NCBI GenBank assembly: GCA_949299515.1
Contig: CASGAP010000009.1
Coordinates: 1 to 64,000 of the forward strand
Direction: 5' to 3'
DNA length: 64,000 nucleotides
DNA from: an uncultured Desulfovibrionaceae bacterium
GTDB lineage: Bacteria > Desulfobacterota > Desulfovibrionia > Desulfovibrionales > Desulfovibrionaceae
Within the stretch, counting starts at the first letter, position 1, and every line of letters starts with the position of its first letter. Below the pieces are notes generated by a model. That model was not told where the DNA came from, did not search any database, and was given only the letters and a program-made list of their open reading frames with translations. Of the stretch, positions 36,604 to 45,943 are shown piece after piece. The translations under genes were made by a program, and so were the position numbers.

Positions 36604-37614
36604 TTAATCGAATATATTGACAAAGCTTGAAACCATAACGGCTTTAATGGTGTGCAGGCGGTTTTCCGCTTCGTCAAAGACTATGGACGCTTCGGATTCA
36701 AAAACTTCGTTGCTTACTTCCATGCCGTCCAAACCGAACTGCTGATAGATTTCTTCGCCGATAGTGGTGTTTCTGTCGTGGAAGGCAGGCAGGCAGTGCA
36801 GGAATTTGCAGTTTGGATTTTCCGTCATGGCCATGACTTTGCTGTTGACTTGGTAATCTTTAAGCAGGGCAATGCGTTCCGCCCAAACTTCTTTGGGTTC
36901 GCCCATGGATACCCATACGTCGGTATACAGAAAATCGCAGCCTTTTACGCCTTCCGCGATATTGTCGGTTATGGTGATTTTAGCTCCGGATTTTTGGGCG
37001 AATTCTTTGGCCATATCTTGGTATTTCTGTTCCGGCTGCAGGGATTTGGGCGCAATAATGCGGCAGTCCATGCCGATAATGGCGGCGCCCGTCATCAGGG
37101 AGTTTGCCATATTGAAACGGGAGTCGCCGATATAGGCAAAGCTGATTTCGTCAAGCTTTTTGCTGCTATGTTCGCGCATGGTCAGAAAATCCGCCAGAAT
37201 CTGCGTGGGGTGGGATTCGTTGGTGAGGCCGTTCCACACCGGCACGTCTGCGTATTGGGCAAGGGTTTCCACAATTTCCTGGCCGTGGCCGCGGTATTCT
37301 ATGCCGTCAAACATACGGGAAAGCACGCGTGCGGTATCAGCCATGGATTCTTTTTTGCCGATTTGGGAACCGCTGGAACCGAGGTAAATGGCATGGCCGC
37401 CCTGTTCAAAGGTTGCGCATTCAAAGGCGCAGCGTGTTCTTGTGGAGTCTTTTTCAAAAATAAGGGCAATTTTTTTGCCCTGCATATATTTTTGCTCGGC
37501 GCCGGCTTTGTTTGCCTGTTTGAGGTAAGCCGCCACATCGAGCAGATACAGTAATTCTTCTTTTGTGCAGTCTGCAATTTTCAGAAAATCTTTTCCAACT
37601 AAAGAAACAGCCAT
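36604..37614 (-). CDS. argF: Ornithine carbamoyltransferase
   Basis: A 336-residue enzyme with the carbamoyl-phosphate site STRTR (about 57-61), HPTQ, the SMG loop WVSMGEP that closes over ornithine, and the catalytic [10 protein letters not shown]. It makes citrulline from ornithine in the cytoplasm. Last gene of argA-argB-argF on the minus strand, 9 bp behind argB. Confidence 0.95.
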   Translation of the reverse strand: MAVSLVGKDFLKIADCTKEELLYLLDVAAYLKQANKAGAEQKYMQGKKIALIFEKDSTRTRCAFECATFEQGGHAIYLGSSGSQIGKKESMADTARVLSRMFDGIEYRGHGQEIVETLAQYADVPVWNGLTNESHPTQILADFLTMREHSSKKLDEISFAYIGDSRFNMANSLMTGAAIIGMDCRIIAPKSLQPEQKYQDMAKEFAQKSGAKITITDNIAEGVKGCDFLYTDVWVSMGEPKEVWAERIALLKDYQVNSKVMAMTENPNCKFLHCLPAFHDRNTTIGEEIYQQFGLDGMEVSNEVFESEASIVFDEAENRLHTIKAVMVSSFVNIFD

Positions 37615-37623
37615 ATTCTCTCC

Positions 37624-38439
37624 TTATCGCGTAATAAGTGTTCCGTATCGGAGCGCCGAAAAATCATTGCTGTCCAGAGCCGCGCGCACTTCGTCCAAAA
37701 TTGCGGACAAATTGGCGGCATTGGCTCCGTCAAAAATAAGCGCGGCTTTGCAGCCCATATTTACGGCGTGTTCGCAGCTTTCCACTTTCGGTATCATGCC
37801 GCCGTAAATGGTGCCGTCTTCTTTCAGGGCTTTGATTTTTGCAAAGTCCAAATGCGGAAGAAGTTCTTTTTCTTTGTTTAGCACACCTTTGACATCTGTT
37901 ACAAGAATAAAAATATCGGCTTTCAGGGCTCCGGCCAGGGCTCCGGTGGCTGTGTCGGCGTTGATGTTGAGGCTGTGGCCGGTATTTTCTTCATAGCCGA
38001 CGGGTGCAAAAACAGGAATATATTGTTTTTCCAGCAAAACATGGCAAAGCTCGGGATTGACGGCCGTGACTTCGCCCACGAAGCCGAGTTCCGGATCGCT
38101 GTTCTTTTTGGCAAGAATTGTCCGTGCGTCTTTTCCCGTGAGCCCCACGGCCAGGCAGCCGGCTTTGCCGAGCAGGCTGACAAGCCAGGTGTTAACATCG
38201 CCGCACAGCGCCATTTCAACAGCTTTCATGGCTTCCGCACCGGTTTTGCGCAGGCCGTTTTTGAAAGAGCTTTCTATGGCAAGTTTTTCCAGCAGGGCAT
38301 TAATCTGCGGGCCTCCGCCGTGGCCGATGATGATATTCCAGTTTTTCTGTGCTGTACGGATATTTTCCGCAAAAGCGCGGTTAAGTGTTTCGTCGCTCAT
38401 GGCGTGGCCGCCGTATTTGATAACCGTAAGTGCTTTCAT
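37624..38439 (-). CDS. argB: Acetylglutamate kinase
   Basis: A 271-residue amino-acid kinase: VIKYGGHAM (phosphate-binding Lys), IIGHGGGPQIN, GLTGKDA and NINADTATGALAGAL are the ArgB blocks. It phosphorylates N-acetylglutamate, the second step of arginine synthesis. It lies between the short ArgA-like acetyltransferase gene (21 bp upstream) and argF. Confidence 0.95.
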   Translation of the reverse strand: MKALTVIKYGGHAMSDETLNRAFAENIRTAQKNWNIIIGHGGGPQINALLEKLAIESSFKNGLRKTGAEAMKAVEMALCGDVNTWLVSLLGKAGCLAVGLTGKDARTILAKKNSDPELGFVGEVTAVNPELCHVLLEKQYIPVFAPVGYEENTGHSLNINADTATGALAGALKADIFILVTDVKGVLNKEKELLPHLDFAKIKALKEDGTIYGGMIPKVESCEHAVNMGCKAALIFDGANAANLSAILDEVRAALDSNDFSALRYGTLITR

Positions 38440-38460
38440 GGCTGTTCCTCTGCAAAGATT

Positions 38461-39003
38461 TTACAAATGCTGTATCATGCCTATTTCGTCGCATTTATAG
38501 AATTTGGGGCATTTTGAGCATTCAGCCCAGACAACGGGGGGGATCTTGTCGCGCGGAATTTCCGTAAAGCCTACGGAAGTAAAAAATTTCGGAGCAAGGG
38601 TGAAAACAAATAAATCGTTTACTCCGATGCTTTTGGCATTTTCTCTGAGAGCGTTGATTAAAAGTTTGCCGAGGCCGCGGTTTTGCAATGCCGGATGTAC
38701 TGCTACTGATCGTATTTCTGCTAAATCTTCCCATAAAACGTGCAGGCCTCCGCAGGCCACCACAACTTCTTTTCCGTCCATTTCACCGGTAATGAGCATA
38801 TAGTCCTGTATGCTTTGATACAGGTAGAGCGGGCCGCGTGCCAGCATGATGCGCGCAGATGCAAATTCGTTGATAAGCGCGGACATGGCATTAACGTCGC
38901 TGATGCGGGCTTTGCGCGGCGCATGGGTCAGTTTGATGGTTTCCGGATTGATTTGCGGAAGCTGAAAGTTCCATTCATAGGGTTTAGCCGCAGTTGAGCA
39001 CAT
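38461..39003 (-). CDS. ArgA-like N-acetyltransferase (probable N-acetylglutamate synthase)
   Basis: A 180-residue GNAT protein with the acetyl-CoA motif IRSVAVHPALQNRGLGKLLI and the FFTSVGF segment typical of short, kinase-free N-acetylglutamate synthases. A C-terminal ECSKCPKFYKC cysteine cluster resembles that in related short ArgA proteins and could bind metal. The start at 39003 follows AAAGGA. Heading an argB-argF operon makes the first arginine step the likely role. I did not find argD or argJ in this window. Confidence 0.82.
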   Translation of the reverse strand: MCSTAAKPYEWNFQLPQINPETIKLTHAPRKARISDVNAMSALINEFASARIMLARGPLYLYQSIQDYMLITGEMDGKEVVVACGGLHVLWEDLAEIRSVAVHPALQNRGLGKLLINALRENAKSIGVNDLFVFTLAPKFFTSVGFTEIPRDKIPPVVWAECSKCPKFYKCDEIGMIQHL

Positions 39004-39055
39004 AACAAAATCCTTTTTAAACATTAATGTTGTTAAAAATGAATAAGGAGATAAA

Positions 39056-39082
39056 TTTATAGCAATTGTTTTGTAAAATCAA
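39056..39082 (-). promoter_or_regulatory. Candidate promoter of the argA-argB-argF operon
   Basis: On the minus strand TTGATT (39077-39082) and TATAAA (39056-39061) are 15 bases apart, a short spacer, in an AT-rich gap. No clear ArgR box was seen. Confidence 0.35.
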
Positions 39083-39148
39083 GAAAATAAATTGCAGAAA
39101 GATAACAAAATTGTTGATAAATTAATTAATCGCCCGCAGTTTCGTGCA

Positions 39149-39175
39149 TAAAAAAAGCCCGCGCCGCGGGCTTTT
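39149..39175. terminator. Terminator of argC, bidirectional
   Basis: AAAGCCCGCG and CGCGGGCTTT form a compact stem with A and T runs outside. It separates argC from the argA-argB-argF operon. Confidence 0.9.
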
Positions 39176-39194
39176 TGCATAAACGGAATTTTGT

Positions 39195-40259
39195 TTACGG
39201 ACAGACCGGCGCCGCATTGATGCCTGCTGCAAGGGGCAGTCCCAGACAGAGGTTGGCATTGGCTGCCGCCTGCATGGAGGCTCCGCGCGCTAGATTGTCA
39301 ATGGCGGAAGTGATGAGCAGTTTTTTGGTGCGTTTGTCCACGGTAACCGCAATATCACAGAAAAGCGAGCCGCGCACATAGCGGGTTTCGGGAAGCTGTC
39401 CCAAGGGAAGCACGCGCACAAAGGGAGCGTTTTTATAAAATTCTGTATAGACGGCATGGATTTCTTCCGCGGAAATGTCGGCGGCAAGAGGAGCGTAAAT
39501 GGTATTCAGTATGCCGCGGTCAATGGGCAGCAGGTGCGGATTGAAGGATACAAAAATTTCTTTTCCTGCCGCCAGGTAAAGTTCCTGTTCTATTTCCGGG
39601 GTGTGGCGGTGTTTGCCGCCGATGGAATAAGGGCGGAAATTGTCGTGCACTTCGCAGAACAGTGTTGCTGTCTGGGCTTTTCTGCCGGCTCCGCTGGTTC
39701 CTGATTTTGCGTCGATGATGATGTCGTTTCGGATAATGCCGTTTTTGAGGGCAGGATACAGCCCTAAAATGCTTGCGGTCGGGTAGCAGCCCGGATTGGC
39801 TATGAGGTCGGCTTTTTTGATTTCTTCTTCATAAATGTCAAAAAGGCCGTATACGGCTTTTTGCAGGAGCTGCGGCTGGCTGTGCGGAATTTGGTACCAT
39901 TTTTCAAAGACTGCGGGATCTTTTATTCTGAAATCCGCTGACAGGTCGATGAGTTTTAAGGATTTGCCCGATTCTTTGGCTTTTGCATACAGTTCGCCTG
40001 CGCTTGCCATGGCTGTTCCGTGAGGAACGGCCAGAAAAATAAGGTCGCAGTGCCGTGCCAGTTCTTCGGCGTTATAGTCGCTGATCACGACGGAGCCGAT
40101 TTTGTAGGAACGCAGGAAAGGATAAAGGTCTTCGATTTTTTTTCCGCTTTCCTGCCTGGAGGTGGCATGGGTAAGTTCGATGTGCGGGTGTACGGCTAAA
40201 ATCCGGGCCAGTTCCATGCCCGTATAGCCGGTAACGCCGATAAGGCCTGCTTTGTACAC
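39195..40259 (-). CDS. argC: N-acetyl-gamma-glutamyl-phosphate reductase
   Basis: A 354-residue NADP-dependent dehydrogenase. The N-terminal GVTGYTGMELARIL is the nucleotide loop, and ANPGCYPTASILGLYP holds the catalytic Cys. KSGTSGAGRKA and the C-terminal DNLARGASMQAAANANLCLGLP fit ArgC. Third step of arginine synthesis. Preceded after 11 bp by the DUF1844 gene. Confidence 0.95.
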   Translation of the reverse strand: MYKAGLIGVTGYTGMELARILAVHPHIELTHATSRQESGKKIEDLYPFLRSYKIGSVVISDYNAEELARHCDLIFLAVPHGTAMASAGELYAKAKESGKSLKLIDLSADFRIKDPAVFEKWYQIPHSQPQLLQKAVYGLFDIYEEEIKKADLIANPGCYPTASILGLYPALKNGIIRNDIIIDAKSGTSGAGRKAQTATLFCEVHDNFRPYSIGGKHRHTPEIEQELYLAAGKEIFVSFNPHLLPIDRGILNTIYAPLAADISAEEIHAVYTEFYKNAPFVRVLPLGQLPETRYVRGSLFCDIAVTVDKRTKKLLITSAIDNLARGASMQAAANANLCLGLPLAAGINAAPVCP

Positions 40260-40270
40260 GGTATTTCCCC

Positions 40271-40531
40271 CTAGGCTTGTTGTACGTATTTGATTTTTAC
40301 TTCATAAAGGACGTCTTGCAGCAGTTTTTTTTCGTCGGCCGTAAGACCGTTGGTCAGTTTGTCGTCCAGCATATTTAACAGATCGACGCTGTGTTTTGCC
40401 AGTATGATGTTTTTTTCTTTTTTTCCAGTTTCCGGGTTCGGCACTTCCCCCAGGTGCATAAGCGTGGAAGAAGCCAAAGAAAGGATGAACGTGGAAAAGG
40501 TTACTTCGGGCAAGGGATTGTTCTCATTCAT
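40271..40531 (-). CDS. DUF1844 family protein
   Basis: An 86-residue protein with the family pattern FSTFILSLASSTLMHLGEVPNP, then AKHSVDLLNMLDDK and a C-terminal LYEVKIKYV. Function unknown; probably cytoplasmic and helical. It is co-transcribed with argC. Confidence 0.82.
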   Translation of the reverse strand: MNENNPLPEVTFSTFILSLASSTLMHLGEVPNPETGKKEKNIILAKHSVDLLNMLDDKLTNGLTADEKKLLQDVLYEVKIKYVQQA

Positions 40532-40570
40532 AACTGAGCCTTTGAAATATATTAAACCTTTTAAATATGC

Positions 40571-40600
40571 CTTTAAAAAAGCCCGCGGTGCGGGCTTTGT
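40571..40600. terminator. Terminator of the FG-GAP protein gene
   Basis: AAAGCCCGC and GCGGGCTTT form a 9-bp stem next to the stop codon, with the A-run on the plus strand giving U's on the minus transcript. Confidence 0.88.
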
Positions 40601-42220
40601 TTATTCGGCAAAGTTGATTGCGTTTGTGTCTATGTTTGCGGTATCAAGCGGGTAAAGGGTAATGAATGTTCTGATTTTGCTTGCGCCCAAGGTTCCGGGA
40701 TAGGTGTTTACGTTGATGACAAGGTCAAGCACGCCGTCGTTGTTGGGGTCTGCAACTTTTACATCGGTAATGGTGCCTTTGATGCGGCGGGTTTTCCACA
40801 AGAGGTTGGTGCCGACTCCGTCCCAGACAAGGGCATGGACTTCGCTTTGGGCATAGTTGCGGTAGTTGTTGAGCATACCCGCGGCAATGCTGAGAGGTTT
40901 GGACATGATGAGTTCATAGCGGCCGTCGTTGTCCAGGTCGGTTACGTTAATGGCATTGGGCACATAATGATAGATCAGGTCTATTTTACCTTCCTGAGAA
41001 GCAAAGCCTCCTATATCCCTGGTGGTTGCCACTCGGTTGGCCGTGCTGGCGTAATAATCCTCTGTTTTGGCAAGGATTTTTCCTTTTGAGTCGAAAATAT
41101 TGAGGCGGTCCTGATCGTCGATGACTGCAAGCACATCTCCGGAGTCCTGACTGGAGGGTACCCAGGTGAAGTTGAATACATCGGCTTTGCCCGGAAGAAG
41201 AGAGAGGTTGGAACCTTTGGTCAGTTCTTTGCCGTCAAAGTTCATGCGGAATACGGAACCTTTGACAAAGCGCGTTGCGTCGGAGTTTTGGCCGACAAGT
41301 TCCGGCTGGCCGTAGGCGCTTGTTTTGGTCACGTTGAGATAATAGCGCGTATCGGTAATTTCCTGGAACTGTTTTCCGTTGAAAAGGTAAATGTAGCTTC
41401 TGGCGTCGTTATTGGCGGAATCGCAGGTGGCCACGACTATATAGTTTTTTCCTTTGTACGGAAGAATGCTCATGCGCAGAATATTGGCAGAAGAATAGAG
41501 CTTTTTGCGGGCAAGTTCTTTCAGCTGGTTGTTGCTGTAGGAATACATGATAATTTCGTTGATGCTGCCAAGCAGAACTTCGTTGAAGCCGTTGCCGTCA
41601 AAATCGGCAATCTGCATTCCTACGGATTCATAGGGCAGGGTTTGGGAGCGGCTTTTGTTTTCGTCAACGCCCTGATAGCGCAGTTCGGGGTTAAGATAGC
41701 TTGTGCTGGGCGCCCCGGTTTCGGCATTGATAAAGCTGCTGCGGGCAGCCGGTGCGGGGGCGGCGGAAACCGTGCCGCCGGTTTTGAAAATTTCCTGATT
41801 GATGTTGCCGGCAATGGCGTTTACGCTGGCAAGCAGGTTATTGACGTTGTTTTGGGATGATTTCTGCCAAAAATAATTGTTGTCGCCCACGACGCTGATG
41901 TCAAGGCTGGCGTTGTCGCCGATAACATTGACGGTGCCGTAGATAAGGTAGTCCGCTTTATGTTTTTTGCGCAGATCCTGGGCTGCCTGCTGGGACTGCG
42001 GCGCAGCGGCGGAAGCGAGGCTGTCCTGGCTTGCCACGGGTTCGTTGGTGTTTGCCGTGAAAAGACGGGAGTTCAGCATGGGCGGAATGGCATTTTTAAG
42101 ATATTGGTAGCTGTTCGGGCCGTTTACCTGAAACGGAGCTATGGCATAATTTGCCGCATACACATCGCCGGCAAGCATGAAAAAGCCGAGCACGGCGGCG
42201 GCTAACGCTGAAATACGCAT
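40601..42220 (-). CDS. Exported protein with VCBS/FG-GAP-like repeats
   Basis: A 539-residue protein. MRISALAAAVLGFFMLAGDVYA is a signal peptide. Residues ~20-165 include a domain like periplasmic trypsin-like or CsgG-type N-termini (KADYLIYGTVNVIGDNASLDISVV), an Ala/Pro-rich linker follows, and the C-terminal ~370 residues hold at least three Asp-rich motifs (ADFDGNGFNEVLLG, TDLDNDGRYELIM, ADPNNDGVLDLVI) of the calcium-binding FG-GAP/VCBS blade type, so a beta-propeller is likely. Secreted or periplasmic; role unknown. The frame stays open upstream to 43294, but that part is antisense to the methyltransferase gene; the signal peptide and GGAGAATAT fix the start. Confidence 0.78.
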   Translation of the reverse strand: MRISALAAAVLGFFMLAGDVYAANYAIAPFQVNGPNSYQYLKNAIPPMLNSRLFTANTNEPVASQDSLASAAAPQSQQAAQDLRKKHKADYLIYGTVNVIGDNASLDISVVGDNNYFWQKSSQNNVNNLLASVNAIAGNINQEIFKTGGTVSAAPAPAARSSFINAETGAPSTSYLNPELRYQGVDENKSRSQTLPYESVGMQIADFDGNGFNEVLLGSINEIIMYSYSNNQLKELARKKLYSSANILRMSILPYKGKNYIVVATCDSANNDARSYIYLFNGKQFQEITDTRYYLNVTKTSAYGQPELVGQNSDATRFVKGSVFRMNFDGKELTKGSNLSLLPGKADVFNFTWVPSSQDSGDVLAVIDDQDRLNIFDSKGKILAKTEDYYASTANRVATTRDIGGFASQEGKIDLIYHYVPNAINVTDLDNDGRYELIMSKPLSIAAGMLNNYRNYAQSEVHALVWDGVGTNLLWKTRRIKGTITDVKVADPNNDGVLDLVINVNTYPGTLGASKIRTFITLYPLDTANIDTNAINFAE

Positions 42221-42331
42221 ATATTCTCCTACCATGTAAGATTTTTGAATTTCTTTTTCTTGTCTTAACAAGATTTTCAACTTATATCTTGTTTTTGCAA
42301 TACTTGCAAGCAATAGCGCATAAGGAATTTT

Positions 42332-43576
42332 ATGAAACAGTATAAGCGGTCGTTTCGTTTTGTCTTGGGCGGGGAAGATCGGAAAATTGCGGAAGAGCTG
42401 CTGGCTCTGCAGGGTTTTTCCTGGGAGCAGGAAAATTTTTTTTCCGCTTCCTGCCGTCTTGTTGAAGAACCTTTTTCTCTCGGTTCGTCTTTGGCCGGTT
42501 TTTTCGGACTGATTTATATACAGGACAGGGCTTCCATGCTGCCGCCCGTGGCTTTGGCGCCGCGGCAGGGATCTTTTGTGCTGGATATGTGCGCAAGTCC
42601 CGGCAGCAAAACAGGGCAGCTTGCGCAGATTGTCGGGGAGCATGGTTTTGTTGTGGGCAATGAGGTTTCGCCTCCGCGTCTTGCCACGCTGCGGCGCAAT
42701 CTGCAGCAAATGGGACTGTTTCAGGCGGCGTCCTGCTGTTTTGAGGGCCAGCGCATAGCCCTGCCTGACGGGTTTTGCGAGTATATTCAGCTTGATCCGC
42801 CCTGCAGCGGCTGGGGAACCGTGGAGAAAAATCCCAAAGTGCTGCAGATGTGGAAAGAGGAAAAAACATTGCCCCTGGTCAGCCTGCAGAAAGAGCTGCT
42901 GAAAAATGCCGCGCGTATGCTGAAACCGGACGGCGTGCTTGTGTATTCCACCTGTACGACCAATATTGAGGAAAACGAAGAACAGGTGCGCTTTGCATTG
43001 GAAGAGCTGGGACTTGAGCTTGAGAAGCTTCCTGTTTTGCCTGAATTTGTTATGGATGAGCCGCTTTTGGGCATGGAAGGCGTATGGCGTCTTTCTCCGC
43101 GTATGGGGGATACGCAGGGCTTTTTTGTGGCGCGACTGCGCAAAAAAACAGGCGAAATTTTCTGCGGGGAGGAGGAAAAAATTTGGGGCGAACCGCTTTC
43201 GCGCGGTTATGTACGGGAACTCGGCATTTCCGAAAAGTACTTGGAGTACGGGGATATTGCCGTCTTTAAAGACAGCCTGCATTTTGTGCCGCATCAGGCC
43301 AAAAAACTGCCGCAGAACTTTGCCTGGCAGGGAATGTATATGGGCAAGGCGGGGAAATTACGGGAAATTCAGCTTTCTCCGCGGGTGCGCATGGCCGGGG
43401 ATTTGCCCTGCGTGCAGTTCGAAGGCAGGGACGGCATAGAAAAAATTAAAGGGCTGCTTTCGGGACAAAGCCTGGCCTGTGACTATAAAGAAAAAAATGT
43501 GCTGATGGCTTGGAACGGTCTTGTGCTCGGCCGTCTGAAAGTAAAGAATAAGCGCCTTGTTTGGTCGGAGCGCTGA
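42332..43576 (+). CDS. rRNA (cytosine-C5) methyltransferase, RsmF/NOL1-NOP2-sun type
   Basis: A 414-residue SAM-dependent enzyme: SAM loop LDMCASPGSKTGQL, NEVSPPRLATLRRNL, the first catalytic Cys in LDPPCSGWG and the second in YSTCT. A C-terminal ~130-residue domain (from IWGEPLSRGY) corresponds to the extra region of RsmF. It methylates C5 of a cytosine in 16S rRNA; RsmF (C1407) is the closest match by layout, but the exact target is not proven. Confidence 0.85.
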   Translation: MKQYKRSFRFVLGGEDRKIAEELLALQGFSWEQENFFSASCRLVEEPFSLGSSLAGFFGLIYIQDRASMLPPVALAPRQGSFVLDMCASPGSKTGQLAQIVGEHGFVVGNEVSPPRLATLRRNLQQMGLFQAASCCFEGQRIALPDGFCEYIQLDPPCSGWGTVEKNPKVLQMWKEEKTLPLVSLQKELLKNAARMLKPDGVLVYSTCTTNIEENEEQVRFALEELGLELEKLPVLPEFVMDEPLLGMEGVWRLSPRMGDTQGFFVARLRKKTGEIFCGEEEKIWGEPLSRGYVRELGISEKYLEYGDIAVFKDSLHFVPHQAKKLPQNFAWQGMYMGKAGKLREIQLSPRVRMAGDLPCVQFEGRDGIEKIKGLLSGQSLACDYKEKNVLMAWNGLVLGRLKVKNKRLVWSER

Positions 43577-43622
43577 AAAAGCGCCGGACCGCCGCTGTAT
43601 TGCCGTAAATTTTCGGAAAAGG

Positions 43623-43649
43623 AAAAAGCCTGCTTATGCAGGCTTTTTA
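43623..43649. terminator. Bidirectional terminator between the methyltransferase gene and the minus-strand operon
   Basis: AGCCTGC (627-633) pairs with GCAGGCT (638-644) around TTAT, flanked by A and T runs, so it ends both convergent units. Confidence 0.9.
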
Positions 43650-44009
43650 TGCTTCTGTGATATAGAACGGCACAAAGTGCAGATCTTCGCTGTATTGTAT
43701 GGTATGGCCTATTTTCCAGGTATGTTTGGCAAAGCCCGCTTCTTTGGCGATTTTTTCCGCCATGGTTTTGGCGGCGATAATGGGATGGCGTTCAAAAACG
43801 GGCGGCAGGCCGGTGGTGAGGTTGCAGCGCAGGCACTGGTTTGGTCTGGCGTGCAGTTCAAAATAGAATTTCAGCGTATTGCCTTCTTTGCCCTGATAGC
43901 TCATTTTTATATCATAGGCGCCGTCTTCGGCGTCGCCGAAAAGTGCTTCGAAAAATTCGTCGGTGCGTTCCGGCGGAAAGAGTTCGGTTAAAAATTCTTC
44001 ACTGAACAT
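43647..44009 (-). CDS. Conserved hypothetical protein
   Basis: A 120-residue acidic-to-neutral soluble protein, MFSEEFLTELFPPERTDEFFEALFGDAEDGAYD..., with a CLRC pair near residue 60. It resembles small proteins I recall from Desulfovibrio genomes, with no known function. Last gene of a seven-gene minus-strand operon (18 bp behind the DHH gene) dominated by RNA-related functions. Confidence 0.7.
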   Translation of the reverse strand: MFSEEFLTELFPPERTDEFFEALFGDAEDGAYDIKMSYQGKEGNTLKFYFELHARPNQCLRCNLTTGLPPVFERHPIIAAKTMAEKIAKEAGFAKHTWKIGHTIQYSEDLHFVPFYITEA

Positions 44010-44027
44010 GGCATACCTCGTATGTGT

Positions 44028-45086
44028 TTATTGGGTTAATTGTTTGGCAGAGCCGTTTTGTCTGAGCGTGGCAAACAGAAAATTCTCTATCAGCTCATGG
44101 GTTTCTTTTTTGCGGGTTTTTCTTCTGAAGTCTATGCGCAGATTTTTGTCCTTGCTTTGGAGCATTTTCAGGGGTATTTCCGCCCGTGCCAAGGATTTGT
44201 GGCCGCCGGCGGAACCTATGCCGCTGAAAGATTTCTGTGCCAGTTCGCCCAGATCGTATTTGCTGCCGCGGAAAATGCATATGGCTGTTTTGTCGTATGT
44301 TCCCGTAACGATAATATATTTCAGTCCGTAGACGCGCAGGAAGAAATCCGCGATGACGACCAGGATATCCGGGCTTTCCACATCGTCAAGATAGGTGAAC
44401 TGCCCAAGGCCGCAGGGCCGCAGTTTTTCAAAGGCTTTGGAAAAATACGGCAGCCATTCCAAAAAATATTCGCTGCGCAGGATTTGTGTCAGCAGGTTTT
44501 GGTCGGCATAGCGTATCATGTAGTGATAGGCTCTTAAATCGACTTCCGTGGTCTGGCGGCCGAACGTGCCGGTATCGGTGCGTATGCCGTACTGAATGGC
44601 TGTGGCGATATATTTGCCCGGCCGTATTTGGGCATTGTACAGATATTCGGTCAGCATGGTGCTGGTGGCGCCGTAGTCCGGCCGTATGTCATAGACGTTA
44701 TCCTCGGCAAGCAGGGGAGGATTGTCTTTGTGCGGCAGCGGGTGGTGGTCGATGACAACGGAAAAGGGTATGTCTTTGAACAGGGGGCTGTGGTGCGGCT
44801 GCGAGTCCACAATGGCAAATTTATGGTATTTGCTCAGCATACCGGGTTCGTAGGCGCGCATATGGATATGCAGTTTTTTTATCATGGCCAGATTGTCCGG
44901 CCTGGTAATGGTATTTATCCTAGCTATGTGCACGCTTTTTACTTTGTAGCGCAGAATGCGCTGCAGGGCCAGGGCGCTTGCCATGGCGTCGGGGTCGGCA
45001 TTTATCAGGATAAGCCAGTCCTCGTTTTTGTTCAGCAATGTGTGCAGTTTGGCAAGCTGTGCGTTCAGCACGCGAAAATAAGCCAT
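44028..45086 (-). CDS. DHH-family phosphoesterase (NrnA-like)
   Basis: A 352-residue protein with the DHH/DHHA1 layout: ILINADPDAMASALALQRIL (first Asp motif), AIVDSQP, VIDHHPL (the DHH motif) and a C-terminal GSAGGHKSLARAEIP (GGGH-like motif of DHHA1). Such enzymes degrade nanoRNA, pAp or cyclic dinucleotides. The RNA-processing neighbourhood favours a short-RNA or nucleotide phosphatase role. The start overlaps no neighbour; 6 bp separate it from the TIM-barrel gene. Confidence 0.85.
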   Translation of the reverse strand: MAYFRVLNAQLAKLHTLLNKNEDWLILINADPDAMASALALQRILRYKVKSVHIARINTITRPDNLAMIKKLHIHMRAYEPGMLSKYHKFAIVDSQPHHSPLFKDIPFSVVIDHHPLPHKDNPPLLAEDNVYDIRPDYGATSTMLTEYLYNAQIRPGKYIATAIQYGIRTDTGTFGRQTTEVDLRAYHYMIRYADQNLLTQILRSEYFLEWLPYFSKAFEKLRPCGLGQFTYLDDVESPDILVVIADFFLRVYGLKYIIVTGTYDKTAICIFRGSKYDLGELAQKSFSGIGSAGGHKSLARAEIPLKMLQSKDKNLRIDFRRKTRKKETHELIENFLFATLRQNGSAKQLTQ

Positions 45087-45092
45087 AAATCC

Positions 45093-45908
45093 TCAGCTTT
45101 GGGAAAAAAGGTCAAAAAAGAACGGTTTTGATTTTTCGATTTCTTCCCAGGAAAAAAGTTCCAGAACGTGGGTTGCGTTCCGTGGTGTGCTTTTCAGGAC
45201 TTTTATACAATAGTCTTTATGATTTTTCAAGTGATTCAGGTTTAAATGTCTGTCTTTGCCGTATTCCGGGGCATTTTCCGCAAACGGCGCCGACCAGTGC
45301 ACAACGCGCACTTTCTGCATAAATGCATGACTGTCAAGGCAGGCTGTCTGTTTATAGGTCAGGGCATGGGCCATGTCAAAGCAAAGGGAACAGTCTGTGC
45401 CGAGCAGCGGTGCTTCATAGTCAAAATACGAGGCATTGCGGACATTTTCAAGGCAAAGCAAATTAAGCGGCAGTTCTTTTTTCCAAGTCTGCAGAAAACA
45501 GTCCAGCCAGGTTTCGGCGTGCGTGATGTCTTTGTTCGGCAAATGCATGACGCAGGCATGGGGGGCAAGGAGCTCGCAGTGCTTGACGATCTGTATGCAG
45601 GTTTTTGCAAGAATTTCTATGTCTGCTGCGGATTGTGCATATTTCCAGCAGTCTTCCCAGCGGGTATCGGTGCCGTATGCGGCCGCTTCGTCAAGGTTGG
45701 CGCCCTGTTTGTAAAAACCGCAAGGGACAAGATACGGCAGGTGGATATGCCATCTGCCGCAAAACGGACGCAGATCCGCAAGTTCGGGCAAAGACGGTTC
45801 AAAACAGAGCAGGGCGATTTCCTGCACTTTGTCCCGCAGAAAGACGATGTTTTCTTTTGTGTCTGCGGGAATAACGTAAGAAGGAACGGCAAAAGATACT
45901 GTGTTCAT
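45093..45908 (-). CDS. AP-endonuclease-2-like TIM-barrel protein, candidate cobamide phosphodiesterase
   Basis: A 271-residue TIM-barrel protein of the xylose-isomerase/endonuclease IV superfamily: WHIHLPYLVP, ACVMHLPN, LLCLENV, LCFDMAHAL, VVHWSAPF and the C-terminal LELFSW place His/Glu/Asp metal ligands in order. This pattern resembles CbiR, a cobamide-remodelling enzyme that cleaves the nucleotide loop, but a sugar isomerase or endonuclease cannot be excluded. It lies in an operon with an ABC-F protein and a DHH phosphoesterase. Confidence 0.6.
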   Translation of the reverse strand: MNTVSFAVPSYVIPADTKENIVFLRDKVQEIALLCFEPSLPELADLRPFCGRWHIHLPYLVPCGFYKQGANLDEAAAYGTDTRWEDCWKYAQSAADIEILAKTCIQIVKHCELLAPHACVMHLPNKDITHAETWLDCFLQTWKKELPLNLLCLENVRNASYFDYEAPLLGTDCSLCFDMAHALTYKQTACLDSHAFMQKVRVVHWSAPFAENAPEYGKDRHLNLNHLKNHKDYCIKVLKSTPRNATHVLELFSWEEIEKSKPFFFDLFSQS

Positions 45909-45943
45909 GGGAAAGCCTGCAGCGTCAAAGAAAAAATACTGTC

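Noticed and set aside
42221-43294. Upstream extension of the FG-GAP protein frame
   Set aside because: It runs antisense through the rRNA methyltransferase gene. The signal peptide and ribosome site fix the start at 42220.
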